A DNA stretch of 8,015 bases from Pseudomonadota bacterium (GCA_023393475.1 JAEWLC010000094.1:1-8015), one strand, 5' to 3'; shown: positions 1 to 7,179, counted from the stretch's first letter. Notes: generated by a model from the sequence alone, not told the origin. Numbers and translations are program-made.

Positions 1-14
1 GCGCGGGGCGTGAT

Positions 15-63
15 CTCGGCCGAGCTTACTCGGGGGCTTGACGGCTGCCCCCTGCCCGGGCAG
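15..63 (-). terminator. Palindrome cluster after mrpG, possible 3' end of the operon
   Basis: The 66 bases left of the mrpG stop contain three inverted repeats. The first is a perfect 12-base palindrome, CTGCCCGGGCAG, at 52-63. The second is a 6-bp GC stem, GGGGGC/GCCCCC, with a 9-base loop at 32-52. The third is a perfect 10-base palindrome, CTCGGCCGAG, at 15-24. Such structure straight after the last mrp gene would suit a transcript end or RNA stabilisation. No T-run follows any stem, so a classic intrinsic terminator is not shown. In DNA this GC-rich some palindromes arise by chance. No gene is visible in bases 1-66. Confidence 0.25.
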
Positions 64-66
64 CAG

Positions 67-417
67 TCATGACTGCTTGTCGGCACGGTCGAGGGGAACT
101 TCCACGTTGCGCTCGGCCCGATCCCGATAGAGCGCCGCACGGGCGAGGAGCATCAGCGTAACCGGCGTGGTCACGAGGATAAAGACCAGCACCAGAACCT
201 CGTGCAGCACCGGCCGGCCCAGGGCAAGGCTCGAGTAGAGCGACGATGCGACGAGGATCAGCGCCGCGCCAAGGCTACTGCCCAGCGTCGGCGCATGGAC
301 GCGCTGGTAGAAAGTGGCAAAGCGCACGAGGCCGATGGTGCCGATGAAGGTTATCACCGCCCCGGCCAGAACGATGAGCGCGATGGCGACCTGCAGCCAT
401 TCCGGCAGAGGGTTCAT
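67..417 (-). CDS. mrpG: Mrp cation/proton antiporter subunit G
   Basis: This small inner-membrane subunit (116 aa) belongs to the Mrp/Mnh/Pha monovalent cation/proton antiporter. It has three predicted membrane segments at about residues 9-31, 47-66 and 71-93, followed by a charged C-terminal tail. The family signature RVHAPTLGSSLG at residues 39-50 and the TTP turn at 83-85 identify it as MrpG (PhaG). The ATG at 417-415 is chosen over a longer in-frame extension reaching 723 because it is preceded by a strong ribosome site, GAGGTGA at 428-422, four bases upstream. It also overlaps the mrpF stop as ATGA. The extension would merely run through mrpF in another frame. It is the last gene of the operon. 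The subunit is needed for assembly and activity of the complex but has no known separate catalytic role. Length is normal for the family. Confidence 0.93.
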   Translation of the reverse strand: MNPLPEWLQVAIALIVLAGAVITFIGTIGLVRFATFYQRVHAPTLGSSLGAALILVASSLYSSLALGRPVLHEVLVLVFILVTTPVTLMLLARAALYRDRAERNVEVPLDRADKQS

Positions 418-695
418 TCGATCACCTCGCCACGCATGAGGAACTTGGCGAGCGCCAGCGTCGACACGAAGCTGAGCCCGCCGAGCACCAGTGCAATCTC
501 GAAATAGAGCAGGCTTCCTGATCGCATGCCGAAGGTGACGAGAAGCAGCATGGCGCTGAGATAGACGCTGTCGAGCGCCAGCACCCGATCCTGCGCGCGT
601 GGTCCACGAAACAGCCGCCAGCAGCCCGCGACCATCGCGAGGGCGAGGATGAGCTGCGCACCGACATAGATCCAGTCGACCAGGGTTGCCGTCAT
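414..695 (-). CDS. mrpF: Mrp cation/proton antiporter subunit F
   Basis: This is a 93-residue inner-membrane subunit with three hydrophobic segments at about 5-28, 40-58 and 62-85. The MrpF hallmark GPRAQDRVLALDSVYL lies at residues 31-46, with the two conserved aspartates D36 and D42. The conserved aspartate of this motif is functionally important in characterised MrpF proteins and is thought to lie near the ion path. The start codon at 695 overlaps the mrpE stop by four bases (ATGA). A GGAG at 707-704, inside the end of mrpE, stands eight bases upstream as ribosome site. The stop likewise overlaps the mrpG start. This is the normal AB-C-D-E-F-G order with translational coupling. Length is typical for the family. 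Confidence 0.93.
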   Translation of the reverse strand: MTATLVDWIYVGAQLILALAMVAGCWRLFRGPRAQDRVLALDSVYLSAMLLLVTFGMRSGSLLYFEIALVLGGLSFVSTLALAKFLMRGEVIE

Positions 696-1171
696 TGCAG
701 GATCTCCAGCAAGCGCCGCTCATAGGTTTGCTTGAACTCGGCGGCCCACGCCTCCGCGCTCTCAGTGTCGAGCACGTGAATGGTCACCACGTTGCGAGCG
801 GAATTGTGCTCGATCCAGGCGCTGCCGGGGGTGGCCGTGACGATGCAGGCAAGAATCGCGAGACCGTTGTCGTCGGTGAGCTCGAGCGGAATATCGACGA
901 ACGCCGAGCGGGCAGGGCGGCCGCTGAGCACCAGCTTCAAGACCGCGATGTTCGAGCCCACGATGTCCCTGACCACGACCAGGACCAGAGTTGCGATCTT
1001 CCTGAAATTGCGGACCTGCGACTTGGGAGGCGCCAGCGGCAAAGCGGCCCAGCTGGCGATGGTGGCGACGATCATGCCGAGCAGGATCTGCCCCGGTGCC
1101 ACGCTGCCGTTGAGCAGCAGCCACATCAGCAACAGGCCAAGCCAGACGAGGGGGCGGCTCATCAGGATCAT
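692..1171 (-). CDS. mrpE: Mrp cation/proton antiporter subunit E
   Basis: This 159-residue subunit has hydrophobic segments at about residues 7-25, 28-45 and 58-80, then a soluble cytoplasmic domain. The E-subunit signature is present as CIVTATPGSAWIE at residues 109-121, matching the family's TLTPGT region. It is followed by a short strand ending in IHVLD and a charged, probably helical C-terminus. The start at 1171 gives a four-base ATGA overlap with mrpD, and GGGAG lies about seven bases upstream. A second ATG three codons later (1162) is a possible alternative. A longer in-frame extension to 1336 lies wholly within mrpD and is rejected. In the solved Mrp complexes MrpE sits at the periphery and helps assembly. 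Its exact role in this organism is inferred. Confidence 0.9.
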   Translation of the reverse strand: MILMSRPLVWLGLLLMWLLLNGSVAPGQILLGMIVATIASWAALPLAPPKSQVRNFRKIATLVLVVVRDIVGSNIAVLKLVLSGRPARSAFVDIPLELTDDNGLAILACIVTATPGSAWIEHNSARNVVTIHVLDTESAEAWAAEFKQTYERRLLEILQ

Positions 1172-2763
1172 CGCAGGGCTCCCGTCGTCGCGTCGTCCAG
1201 CACCGCCTGCACATACTCGCCCCTGGTGTAGAGCGATGAAGCGGCCTCGCCCATGAAGTCCATGACCGGTTGAGCAAACAGCGTCATGACGACGCTGAGG
1301 CCGAGCAGCAGGACGATCGGAGCGATCTCGACCCACCGGATGCCGGGGATCACGCGCTCCAGTGACACCCAGAACGTGTTGATGCCGCTGCGCACGAGCG
1401 CGATGGTGGTGGCAAGGCCGGAGATGATCAGCGCCCCGGTCAAGGCCCAGGTTCCGGCAGGCACACCCGCCGTGCCGCCGGCATCAAGCATCGCCGAGAT
1501 GATGGCGAATTTGCCCAGAAAGCCCGAGAGCGGTGGCATGCCGGCGAGCAGGATGGCGCAGCAGATGAAGGCCCCGCCAAGAGCCGCGAGCGCCCCTGGC
1601 GTCGCGACGGCGACGTCCTGTTCGTGCGTCGGTTCGTCGTCGTCATCGCCATAGGCCTCGAGGGTCACGGCGAGCACGTCGTCACCCGGGGAGCGGCCGC
1701 GCTCCATGAGCTCGACGAGCAGGAACAACGAGGCGAGGGCAAGCGTCGAACTCACGAGATAGTAGAGCGCGCCGGCCGTTACGGACGCGTCCTCGTAGCC
1801 GACGATGGCCAAGAGGGTTCCCGACGAGACCAGTACGCTGAAGCAGGCGATGCGCGCGACGCCTTGCGAGGCGAGCACGCCTATCGTGCCGAAGATGATC
1901 GTCGCCAGCCCCCCGTATTGCAGCGCCACGCCAGCGAAATGCGCCGAGGTGCTGGAGCCGTCTCCGATGAGGATGGAGATGAGCCGCAGGATCACGTAGA
2001 CGCCGACCTTGCTCATGATGGCGAACATCGCGGCCACCGGCGGCGCTGCGGCCGCGTAGGTGGTGGGAAGCCACATTCCGAGCGGCCACATGCCTGCCTT
2101 GATGAGGAAAGCGACGCCGAGAATGGCGGCGCCAGTCTGGAAGAGGGTCAGTTCGGTTGGCGAAAGCAGCGGAATGCGCAGCGCAAGATCGGCCATGTTC
2201 AGTGTGCCGGTCACCCCGTAGATCGACGTGGCGCCGATGAGGAACAGCGACGACCCCGCGAGGTTAATGGCGATGTAGTGCAGGCTCGCCTTGACGCGCG
2301 ACTTTCCCGAGCCGTGAAGCGCGAGGCCATACGAAGCCGCGAGGAAGACCTCGAAGAAGACGAACAGGTTGAACAGGTCGCCGGTGAGGAAGGCGCCGCA
2401 GAGGCCCATCAGCAGCAGCTGGAACAGGCTGTTAAAATGCGGACCGGCCCGGTGCCAGCGCGCCGCCGAAAAGATGACGACCCCTACGGCCAGCGTCGAT
2501 GTGAGCGCGACCATAAGGGTCGACAGCGGATCGACGACCAGAACGATGCCGTACGGCGCCGGCCAGTCGCCGAGGAGGTAGGTGATGCTGCGCGCCGGCC
2601 CATCGCTCGCCTGGGAGAGTAGCAGGAGGCTTGCGAGGGCGAGTAGGACCGTCGCCGCAATGTTGATCGCGAGCTTGGCCGTGTGGTGGCGATCGTCGAT
2701 CAGTACCAGGGCGGCACCGGCGAAGAGCGGCAGGACGATGGGGAGGATCGCTAGGTGTTCCAT
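1168..2763 (-). CDS. mrpD: Mrp cation/proton antiporter subunit D (NuoM/ND4-like proton channel)
   Basis: This large antiporter-like subunit (531 aa) belongs to the Proton_antipo_M family, homologous to NuoL/M/N of complex I. About fourteen hydrophobic segments span the protein. Charged residues of the proton path are recognisable: E138 in FNLFVFFEVF, K222 in LIKAGMWPLGMWLP, K252 in MSKVGVY and K418 in SGFLGKFA. E138 and K222 correspond to residues known to be essential in Bacillus MrpD. A hydrophilic loop at about 353-385 carries an acidic run, DDDDE at 373-377, and makes the protein slightly longer than Gram-positive MrpD. I recall similar loops in rhizobial PhaD. The start at 2763 shares one base with the mrpC stop (TGATG), and AGGA lies six bases upstream. 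The stop overlaps mrpE. The protein acts in the inner membrane as one of the two putative ion-translocating subunits beside MrpA. Confidence 0.95.
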   Translation of the reverse strand: MEHLAILPIVLPLFAGAALVLIDDRHHTAKLAINIAATVLLALASLLLLSQASDGPARSITYLLGDWPAPYGIVLVVDPLSTLMVALTSTLAVGVVIFSAARWHRAGPHFNSLFQLLLMGLCGAFLTGDLFNLFVFFEVFLAASYGLALHGSGKSRVKASLHYIAINLAGSSLFLIGATSIYGVTGTLNMADLALRIPLLSPTELTLFQTGAAILGVAFLIKAGMWPLGMWLPTTYAAAAPPVAAMFAIMSKVGVYVILRLISILIGDGSSTSAHFAGVALQYGGLATIIFGTIGVLASQGVARIACFSVLVSSGTLLAIVGYEDASVTAGALYYLVSSTLALASLFLLVELMERGRSPGDDVLAVTLEAYGDDDDEPTHEQDVAVATPGALAALGGAFICCAILLAGMPPLSGFLGKFAIISAMLDAGGTAGVPAGTWALTGALIISGLATTIALVRSGINTFWVSLERVIPGIRWVEIAPIVLLLGLSVVMTLFAQPVMDFMGEAASSLYTRGEYVQAVLDDATTGALR

Positions 2764-3095
2764 CAGCGTTCCTGCCCGTCAACGTGGTCGGTACCCGTCA
2801 ATCCGCGTGAGGCGAGAAGAACGACGAGGAACAGCGCCGTCATGGCAAAGCCGATGACGATGGCCGTGAGAACGAGCGCCTGCGGCACCGGGTCGGCATA
2901 GCCCGAGATGTCCGTCGTGCCGTCGAGCACCGGTGCGGCGTTGCTGCGCAGCCGGCCCATCGAGAAGATGAACAGGTTTACTCCATAGGAGAGCAGCGAC
3001 AGCCCGATGATGACCTGGAAAGTGCGTGGTCGCAGGATGAGCCACACGCCCGAGGCAATGAGAATTCCGACGCTGATGGCGATGACGGCTTCCAT
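2763..3095 (-). CDS. mrpC: Mrp cation/proton antiporter subunit C (NuoK-like)
   Basis: This 110-residue subunit has three membrane segments at about 3-22, 27-47 and 73-96 and is homologous to NuoK/ND4L of complex I. The C-subunit signature ADPVPQALVLTAIVIGFA lies at about residues 67-84, and the family's GLSLLSYGVNLFIF at 32-45. The ATG at 3095 shares one base with the mrpAB stop (TGATG). It is preceded by the best ribosome site of the operon, GGAGGAG at 3109-3103, seven bases upstream. The C-terminal end is short and polar. Together with the other small subunits it bridges the A and D subunits in the membrane complex. Length and motifs are ordinary for the family. Confidence 0.94.
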   Translation of the reverse strand: MEAVIAISVGILIASGVWLILRPRTFQVIIGLSLLSYGVNLFIFSMGRLRSNAAPVLDGTTDISGYADPVPQALVLTAIVIGFAMTALFLVVLLASRGLTGTDHVDGQER

Positions 3096-6019
3096 CAGTG
3101 TTCTCCTCCGAGCCCGGAGGCCGCGGGCTTTGCACCGGGCCTGGCGTTACGGATCGACTGGTGCGCCAGCGCGATGAGGATCAGAACGGTTGCTCCGACC
3201 ACGAGGATGAAGACGCCGAGGTCAAAGGCCAGCGCGCTCGCCAGCGGCACCCGCCCGAGGACCGGGAGCTCGAGATACCGGAAGCTCGTCGTGAGGAACG
3301 GCGAGCCGAACAGCCAGGCGCCGGCGCCGGTGAAGAGCGCAAGCAGCAGGCCAAGGCCGATCCAGAGGGTTGGCCGGATGCGCAGGCGATCCTCAACCCA
3401 GCGCGTGCCGCCCGCGAGGTATTGGAGGACAAAGCCGATCGACAGGGTGATGCCGGCGATGAACCCGCCGCCCGGCTGGTCATGTCCGCGCAGGAACAGG
3501 TAGATCGAGAGCACCACGATCACCGGGAACAGCCAGCGCATCGCGACGGCTGGAACCCGCAGGAAGTCCGAGGCGATGCTGCCGTCCTCGGCGGTGGGCG
3601 AGGCTGCTTCGAACTGGCTCTGCACACGCTGCTGCTCGGGACGCTCGATACTGTCGGCGGCGGGGCGGAAGCGGCGCAGGAGGGCAAACGTGGTCAGGGC
3701 GACGATACCCAGAACGGTGATCTCGCCCATCGTGTCGAAGCCGCGGAAATCGACGAGGATGACGTTCACGACGTTGCGTCCCCCGCCGAGCTCGTAGGCA
3801 TTCTCAAGGAAGAACTTCGCGATGCTGTCGGGCGCTTCGCTGGTGAGGATGGCGTAGGAGAAGAACGCCATGCCGACGCCGGCGATGCCGGCCATGAGGA
3901 GGTCGCGCGCGCGGCGATAGCGCGCCCCGCGGGAGGCGGCCACGTCGATCGCCACGTCTTCGCGCCGCTGGGGGAGCCAGCGCAGCCCGAGGAGGATGAG
4001 GATTGTCGTCACCACTTCGACGAGGATCTGGGTCAGGGCCAGGTCGGGCGCCGAATACCACGCAAAGGTAACGGTGGTGGCGAGCCCGGCTCCTCCCAGG
4101 AGGATGAGGGCGACCAGCCGGTGATACTTGGCCTGGAATGCAGCGCCGACGGCGCAGATGTTGCCCAGCAGCCAGACGATACAAAGCGCCGGATCGAGCA
4201 CTGTCGTCGCCGTTCCCGGAACGACCTGGTTGGCCAGCAGCGGGATCGCACCCGCAATCAGCGCAACGCCTACCACCAGTGCCAACTGCGGCTGCAGGCG
4301 ACGCGTTCCGAGCAGGCGTTCCAGCGCCCGTGCCCACTTCACCGACACCAGCAGCAGGATGCGCTCGAAAATGCGGGGGCCGACGAGATGCCGGATGATC
4401 GGCGGACCATCCGCGCCCCGGTCCAGATAGCCGCGAACGAACAGGTAGAGCAGGGTGCCGCCGACGAGGGCCGCAAGGCTCATCAGCAGCGGGACATTGA
4501 AGCCGTGCCAGACCGCGAGGCTGTAATAGGGCGTGTTGTCCCCGAGAACGGACCGCACCGCGGTCTCGAGGAACGGGCCAATCGTGATCCCCGGTATGAT
4601 GCCGACGAGGAGGCAGAGGAGGACGAGAATTTCGATCGGACGCCGCATCAGCGCCGGCGGCTCATGTGGCACGCGATCGAGTTCGGTCGGGGGCGGGCCG
4701 AAGAAGACACCGAGGATGAAGCGCAGCGAATAGGTCACCGCGAGCAGGCTGGCGATCACCGCTCCAAGCGGCAGCGACACATCGACGAACGGGTTGGAGT
4801 TCTTGATCGCGGTTTCGGCGAAGAACATTTCCTTCGACAGGAAGCCGTTCAGCAGCGGCACACCGGCCATGGCCGCCGCGGCCACCATCGCCAGCGTTCC
4901 GGTGAACGGCATGTAGCGGAAGAGACCGCTGAGCTTGCGGAAATCGCGCGTCCCCGTCTCGTGGTCGATGATGCCGGCCGCCATGAACAACGATGCCTTG
5001 AACGTCGCATGGTTGGCGACGTGGAAGATGGCGGCGACCAGCGCGAGCGGAGAACTCATGCCGATGAGCGTCACGATCAGCCCCAGGTGGCTGATCGTGG
5101 AATAGGCCAGCAGGCCCTTGAGATCGCGCTGGAACACCGCGGAATAGGCGCCGATCAGCAGCGTGGCGAGACCGGTATAGGTGACGATCCAGACCCAGGC
5201 CGCCGTGCCCGACATGACCGGCGACACGAGCAGCAGCACGTAGATGCCGGCTTTCACCATGGTCGCCGAGTGCAGGTACGCCGAGACCGGGGTCGGGGCG
5301 GCCATGGCGCGCGGCAGCCAGAACTGGAACGGGAACTGCGCGCTCTTGGTGAAGGCGCCGAGCAGCACCAGCAGCAGCGCCGTCAGGTAAAGCGGATGGT
5401 TGCGGATGGTGTCGCCGGAAGCGAGGACGGTGTCGACGTCGTAGCTGCCGACGATGTGACCGATCACCAGCATGCCGAGGAACAGTGCCAGCCCGCCGGT
5501 GCCGGTGATGATCAGCGCCATGCGCGCGCCGTCGCGGGCGCTGGAAGAGGCATGCCAGTAGCCAATCAGCAGGAACGAGAAGACGCTGGTGAGCTCCCAG
5601 AACAGTACCAGCTGAACCAGGTTGCCCGAGAGGACGATGCCCAGCATCGACCCCATGAAACCCAGAAACAGTGCGTAGAAGCGCGCGATCGGCTCGTCGG
5701 GCTGCATGTAGTAGCGCGCATAGAGCACAACGAGGAAGCCGATCCCGGTGATCATCACTGTGAACATCCAGGAGAGGCCGTTGAGGCGCAGGACGAGATT
5801 GAGCCCCAGGCTGGGCAGCCAGGCGATCTCGTGTCGAATCACGGTGCCGCCCACGGTGCCGGGATAAAGGAAGATTGCGATCGCCAGCCCGGCCAGCGCG
5901 ACAAGCCCCGCCAGCGCGGCGGCAGCGTTGCGGCCCCGGAATGCGGGGATAAAGAGAGCGACAGGCAGCCCCACGAACGGAAGCGAGGAAAGGATCGTGA
6001 GCAGCAGTCCGTCGGGCAT
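3095..6019 (-). CDS. mrpAB: Fused Mrp cation/proton antiporter subunit A+B
   Basis: This 974-residue fusion of MrpA and MrpB is the first gene of the operon, as in rhizobial phaAB. Residues 1 to about 500 form a NuoL-like domain with the expected proton-path residues: E142 in FWELTSVFSFL, K225 in FTKSAQFPF, H250 and K256 in YLHSATMVKAG, and K396 in NGFLSKEMFF. Residues about 610-785 form the MrpA-specific C-terminal part. It contains E668 in LTQILVEVVTT and the NVILVDFRGFDTMGEIT block, with D757, D762 and E766. A hydrophilic linker at about 786-820 leads to the MrpB domain, recognised by LRGHDQPGGGFIAG at 843-856. The protein carries out Na+ or K+ for proton exchange with the other subunits; the cation cannot be told from sequence. 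The start is uncertain by one codon: TTG at 6022 directly precedes ATG at 6019. The ribosome site is weak, only GGA at 6030-6028. Confidence 0.95.
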   Translation of the reverse strand: MPDGLLLTILSSLPFVGLPVALFIPAFRGRNAAAALAGLVALAGLAIAIFLYPGTVGGTVIRHEIAWLPSLGLNLVLRLNGLSWMFTVMITGIGFLVVLYARYYMQPDEPIARFYALFLGFMGSMLGIVLSGNLVQLVLFWELTSVFSFLLIGYWHASSSARDGARMALIITGTGGLALFLGMLVIGHIVGSYDVDTVLASGDTIRNHPLYLTALLLVLLGAFTKSAQFPFQFWLPRAMAAPTPVSAYLHSATMVKAGIYVLLLVSPVMSGTAAWVWIVTYTGLATLLIGAYSAVFQRDLKGLLAYSTISHLGLIVTLIGMSSPLALVAAIFHVANHATFKASLFMAAGIIDHETGTRDFRKLSGLFRYMPFTGTLAMVAAAAMAGVPLLNGFLSKEMFFAETAIKNSNPFVDVSLPLGAVIASLLAVTYSLRFILGVFFGPPPTELDRVPHEPPALMRRPIEILVLLCLLVGIIPGITIGPFLETAVRSVLGDNTPYYSLAVWHGFNVPLLMSLAALVGGTLLYLFVRGYLDRGADGPPIIRHLVGPRIFERILLLVSVKWARALERLLGTRRLQPQLALVVGVALIAGAIPLLANQVVPGTATTVLDPALCIVWLLGNICAVGAAFQAKYHRLVALILLGGAGLATTVTFAWYSAPDLALTQILVEVVTTILILLGLRWLPQRREDVAIDVAASRGARYRRARDLLMAGIAGVGMAFFSYAILTSEAPDSIAKFFLENAYELGGGRNVVNVILVDFRGFDTMGEITVLGIVALTTFALLRRFRPAADSIERPEQQRVQSQFEAASPTAEDGSIASDFLRVPAVAMRWLFPVIVVLSIYLFLRGHDQPGGGFIAGITLSIGFVLQYLAGGTRWVEDRLRIRPTLWIGLGLLLALFTGAGAWLFGSPFLTTSFRYLELPVLGRVPLASALAFDLGVFILVVGATVLILIALAHQSIRNARPGAKPAASGLGGEH

Positions 6020-6099
6020 CAAGGGGTTCCGGTGGCGTTATGCGGCGCCATCATGGCTGAAGGAGCAGATAGAACAAGCCGAACTACGACGATCACCCC

Positions 6100-6113
6100 T
6101 TGCGATCGACTAA
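6100..6113 (-). promoter_or_regulatory. Weak Crp/Fnr-type (NnrR-like) dyad upstream of mrpAB
   Basis: The minus strand reads TTAGT-CGAT-CGCAA, ending 81 bases before the mrpAB ATG. It has the 14-base TT-N10-AA frame of Crp/Fnr-family sites. The right half, CGCAA, equals one half of the NnrR-type consensus TTGCG-N4-CGCAA as I remember it, but the left half matches poorly. A site here would suit activation of mrp under nitrogen-oxide or low-oxygen conditions. No clear -10 box stands at the right distance; TTCTAT at 6074-6069 is the best candidate and matches only three of six positions. This is a suggestion, not a firm call. Confidence 0.18.
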
Positions 6114-6139
6114 AGACGGCCAGATTCGTCGCGAAATGT

Positions 6140-6223
6140 CACCACGCCGACCTGTGGGGCAGGCGCGCCCTGCAGAGTGGCACGGCACACGGCAATCGCG
6201 GCAGCGGTGCTCCAGGCGTGGTG
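6140..6223 (-). repeat. Long-range inverted repeat directly after nirV
   Basis: Immediately after the nirV TAG the minus strand reads CACCACGCC (6223-6215). Its perfect reverse complement GGCGTGGTG follows at 6148-6140, with 66 bases between. The enclosed stretch contains a smaller hairpin, GCAGG-GCGCG-CCTGC. In RNA these could form a branched structure ending the nirK-nirV transcript. Only a short CATTT follows, so a standard intrinsic terminator is not evident. A 9-base match over this distance in GC-rich DNA can occur by chance. The rest of the 6020-6223 spacer shows no gene. Confidence 0.3.
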
Positions 6224-7117
6224 CTATTCACCCACCGCAGGAAGCACAGCCAGCACCGTTTCCCACCAGCTGCGCTCGCGAACGAGCCGGAAGCCGAGGT
6301 TATCCGGTGGGGCGCCGATGGTGCAGCCGCCGCCCTGGGCATCGCGCACGAAGCCGCTCATCGGTGTGCGGTGCCGGCCCTCGAGCAGGCGCACGCCGCA
6401 CGAGTCGAGGTAGGTGAGGGTTTCGTCGGCCTGCCCGAGAGTCGTGCGGCTGCCGCAGCTGGCCGTCCATTCCCACACGCTTCCGGCGAGGTCGGCGACC
6501 CCGAACTCGTTCTCGCCGAAGCTGCCCTGTGGGCTGGGTGTCGCAAGTGCGCCGGCACCGAGCCGGGCTTCGCGCTCATAGTAGGCGAGCCAGCGCTGGG
6601 CCGGGTCCTTCTCGTCGATATCGATATCGAGCGCGTGGTCGCGGGCCTTGCTGCCGGCGGCGAACGTCCACTCGGCTACGGTCGGCAACCGCCAGGTTTC
6701 TCCGGTCTTCTTGCTGAGCCACTTCGCGTAGTCGGTGGCATCGTTGAAGCTGACGCCCGTCACCGGGACATTGCCCTCGCCCCGGCGCCGGGGCTCCGCC
6801 TTGTCGCAGGCCCCGTCGGCGACGCAGAGCGCGTAGTCGGCGTCGCTCACCTGATACTTCATGATGTCGAGGGGAGGCGGGGCGGCGACTGTCACCAGCG
6901 GACCATCCACCGCGGCCGTACCGCGCACGAATTCGCCGGTCGCCCGGTAGCTGAAGGCACGCGGGGCGATCGTAACTGTCTCGGGGCCACTTGCGGCCTG
7001 GGGCGCCGACCACGACACTACGCCAGTCTGTCCGGCGACGATCGCGAGGACCCCGGCCAGCAGCAAGGCCGGCAGGGCCAGGCCGCTGAACTGGTTGGTG
7101 GTGAGGACGTGTGCCAT
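6224..7117 (-). CDS. nirV: NirV-like SUMF1/formylglycine-generating-enzyme-fold protein
   Basis: This 297-residue protein follows nirK, the usual place of nirV. Residues 12-34 form one hydrophobic segment, probably an uncleaved signal anchor placing the rest in the periplasm beside NirK. The remainder is a SUMF1/FGE-type domain (about 75-282). Its landmarks are VPVTGVSFNDATDYAKWLS (117-135), WRLPTVAEWTFAAG (142-155), ENEFGVADLAGSVWEW (202-217) and NLGFRLVRE (273-281). The usual start of the domain, FIPGGTFMMG, is not recognisable. Near the C-terminus GGGCTIGAPP (262-271) keeps one cysteine, C265, but lacks the partner five residues on that true formylglycine-generating enzymes use for catalysis. 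Enzyme activity of that type is therefore unlikely. The family's role is unsettled; help in NirK maturation has been suggested. The ATG at 7117 is preferred because GGAG lies six bases upstream. An in-frame ATG at 7150 sits in the loop of a hairpin. Confidence 0.85.
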   Translation of the reverse strand: MAHVLTTNQFSGLALPALLLAGVLAIVAGQTGVVSWSAPQAASGPETVTIAPRAFSYRATGEFVRGTAAVDGPLVTVAAPPPLDIMKYQVSDADYALCVADGACDKAEPRRRGEGNVPVTGVSFNDATDYAKWLSKKTGETWRLPTVAEWTFAAGSKARDHALDIDIDEKDPAQRWLAYYEREARLGAGALATPSPQGSFGENEFGVADLAGSVWEWTASCGSRTTLGQADETLTYLDSCGVRLLEGRHRTPMSGFVRDAQGGGCTIGAPPDNLGFRLVRERSWWETVLAVLPAVGE

Positions 7118-7123
7118 TTCCAG

Positions 7124-7127
7124 CTCC
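7124..7127 (-). promoter_or_regulatory. Ribosome binding site of nirV
   Basis: GGAG on the minus strand lies six bases before the ATG at 7117. It decides this start over the in-frame ATG at 7150, which would add eleven hydrophilic residues and has no comparable site. The base of the intercistronic hairpin begins only seven bases further upstream. Confidence 0.6.
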
Positions 7128-7134
7128 GAGGAAT

Positions 7135-7163
7135 GCGGCGGCCCGTGCATGTCGGGCCACCGC
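7135..7163 (-). other. Strong intercistronic hairpin between nirK and nirV
   Basis: On the minus strand GCGGTGGCCCG (7163-7153) can pair with CGGGCCGCCGC (7145-7135) around a seven-base loop. This gives an 11-bp stem with one U-G pair and almost all GC. It starts 16 bases after the nirK stop and ends seven bases before the nirV ribosome site. No U-run follows, so it is not a standard terminator. Plausible roles are protection of the nirK mRNA 3' end, partial attenuation, or lowering nirV translation relative to nirK. The structure is directly visible; the role is inferred. Confidence 0.6.
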
Positions 7164-7179
7164 GGGGATCAGGCAGACC

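Noticed and set aside
418..723. N-terminal extension of mrpG through mrpF to an upstream start
   Set aside because: The extra residues are arginine- and alanine-rich out-of-frame translation of mrpF. The ATG at 417 has a strong ribosome site and gives the normal family length.
1172..1336. N-terminal extension of mrpE into mrpD
   Set aside because: The added residues are an out-of-frame reading of the mrpD 3' end. The ATG at 1171 has the expected ATGA overlap and ribosome site.
1624..2622. A 332-codon open frame on the plus strand opposite mrpD
   Set aside because: Same artefact: it is in register with mrpD, its composition is rich in charged residues, and it has no recognisable family.
5928..6113. 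Small plus-strand frames in and near the nirV-mrpAB spacer
   Set aside because: They mostly overlap the mrpAB 5' end, have no convincing ribosome site and show no recognisable motif.
6061..6180. Sigma-70 promoter for mrp, with GTGACA near 6142 as -35 and TCTTTA near 6115 as -10
   Set aside because: The spacing is about 20 bases and both boxes are weak, so it is not reported as a promoter.
7118..7150. Longer NirV start at the ATG at 7150
   Set aside because: It lacks a ribosome site, lies in the loop of the strong hairpin, and would put eleven polar residues before the signal anchor. The ATG at 7117 has GGAG at good spacing.
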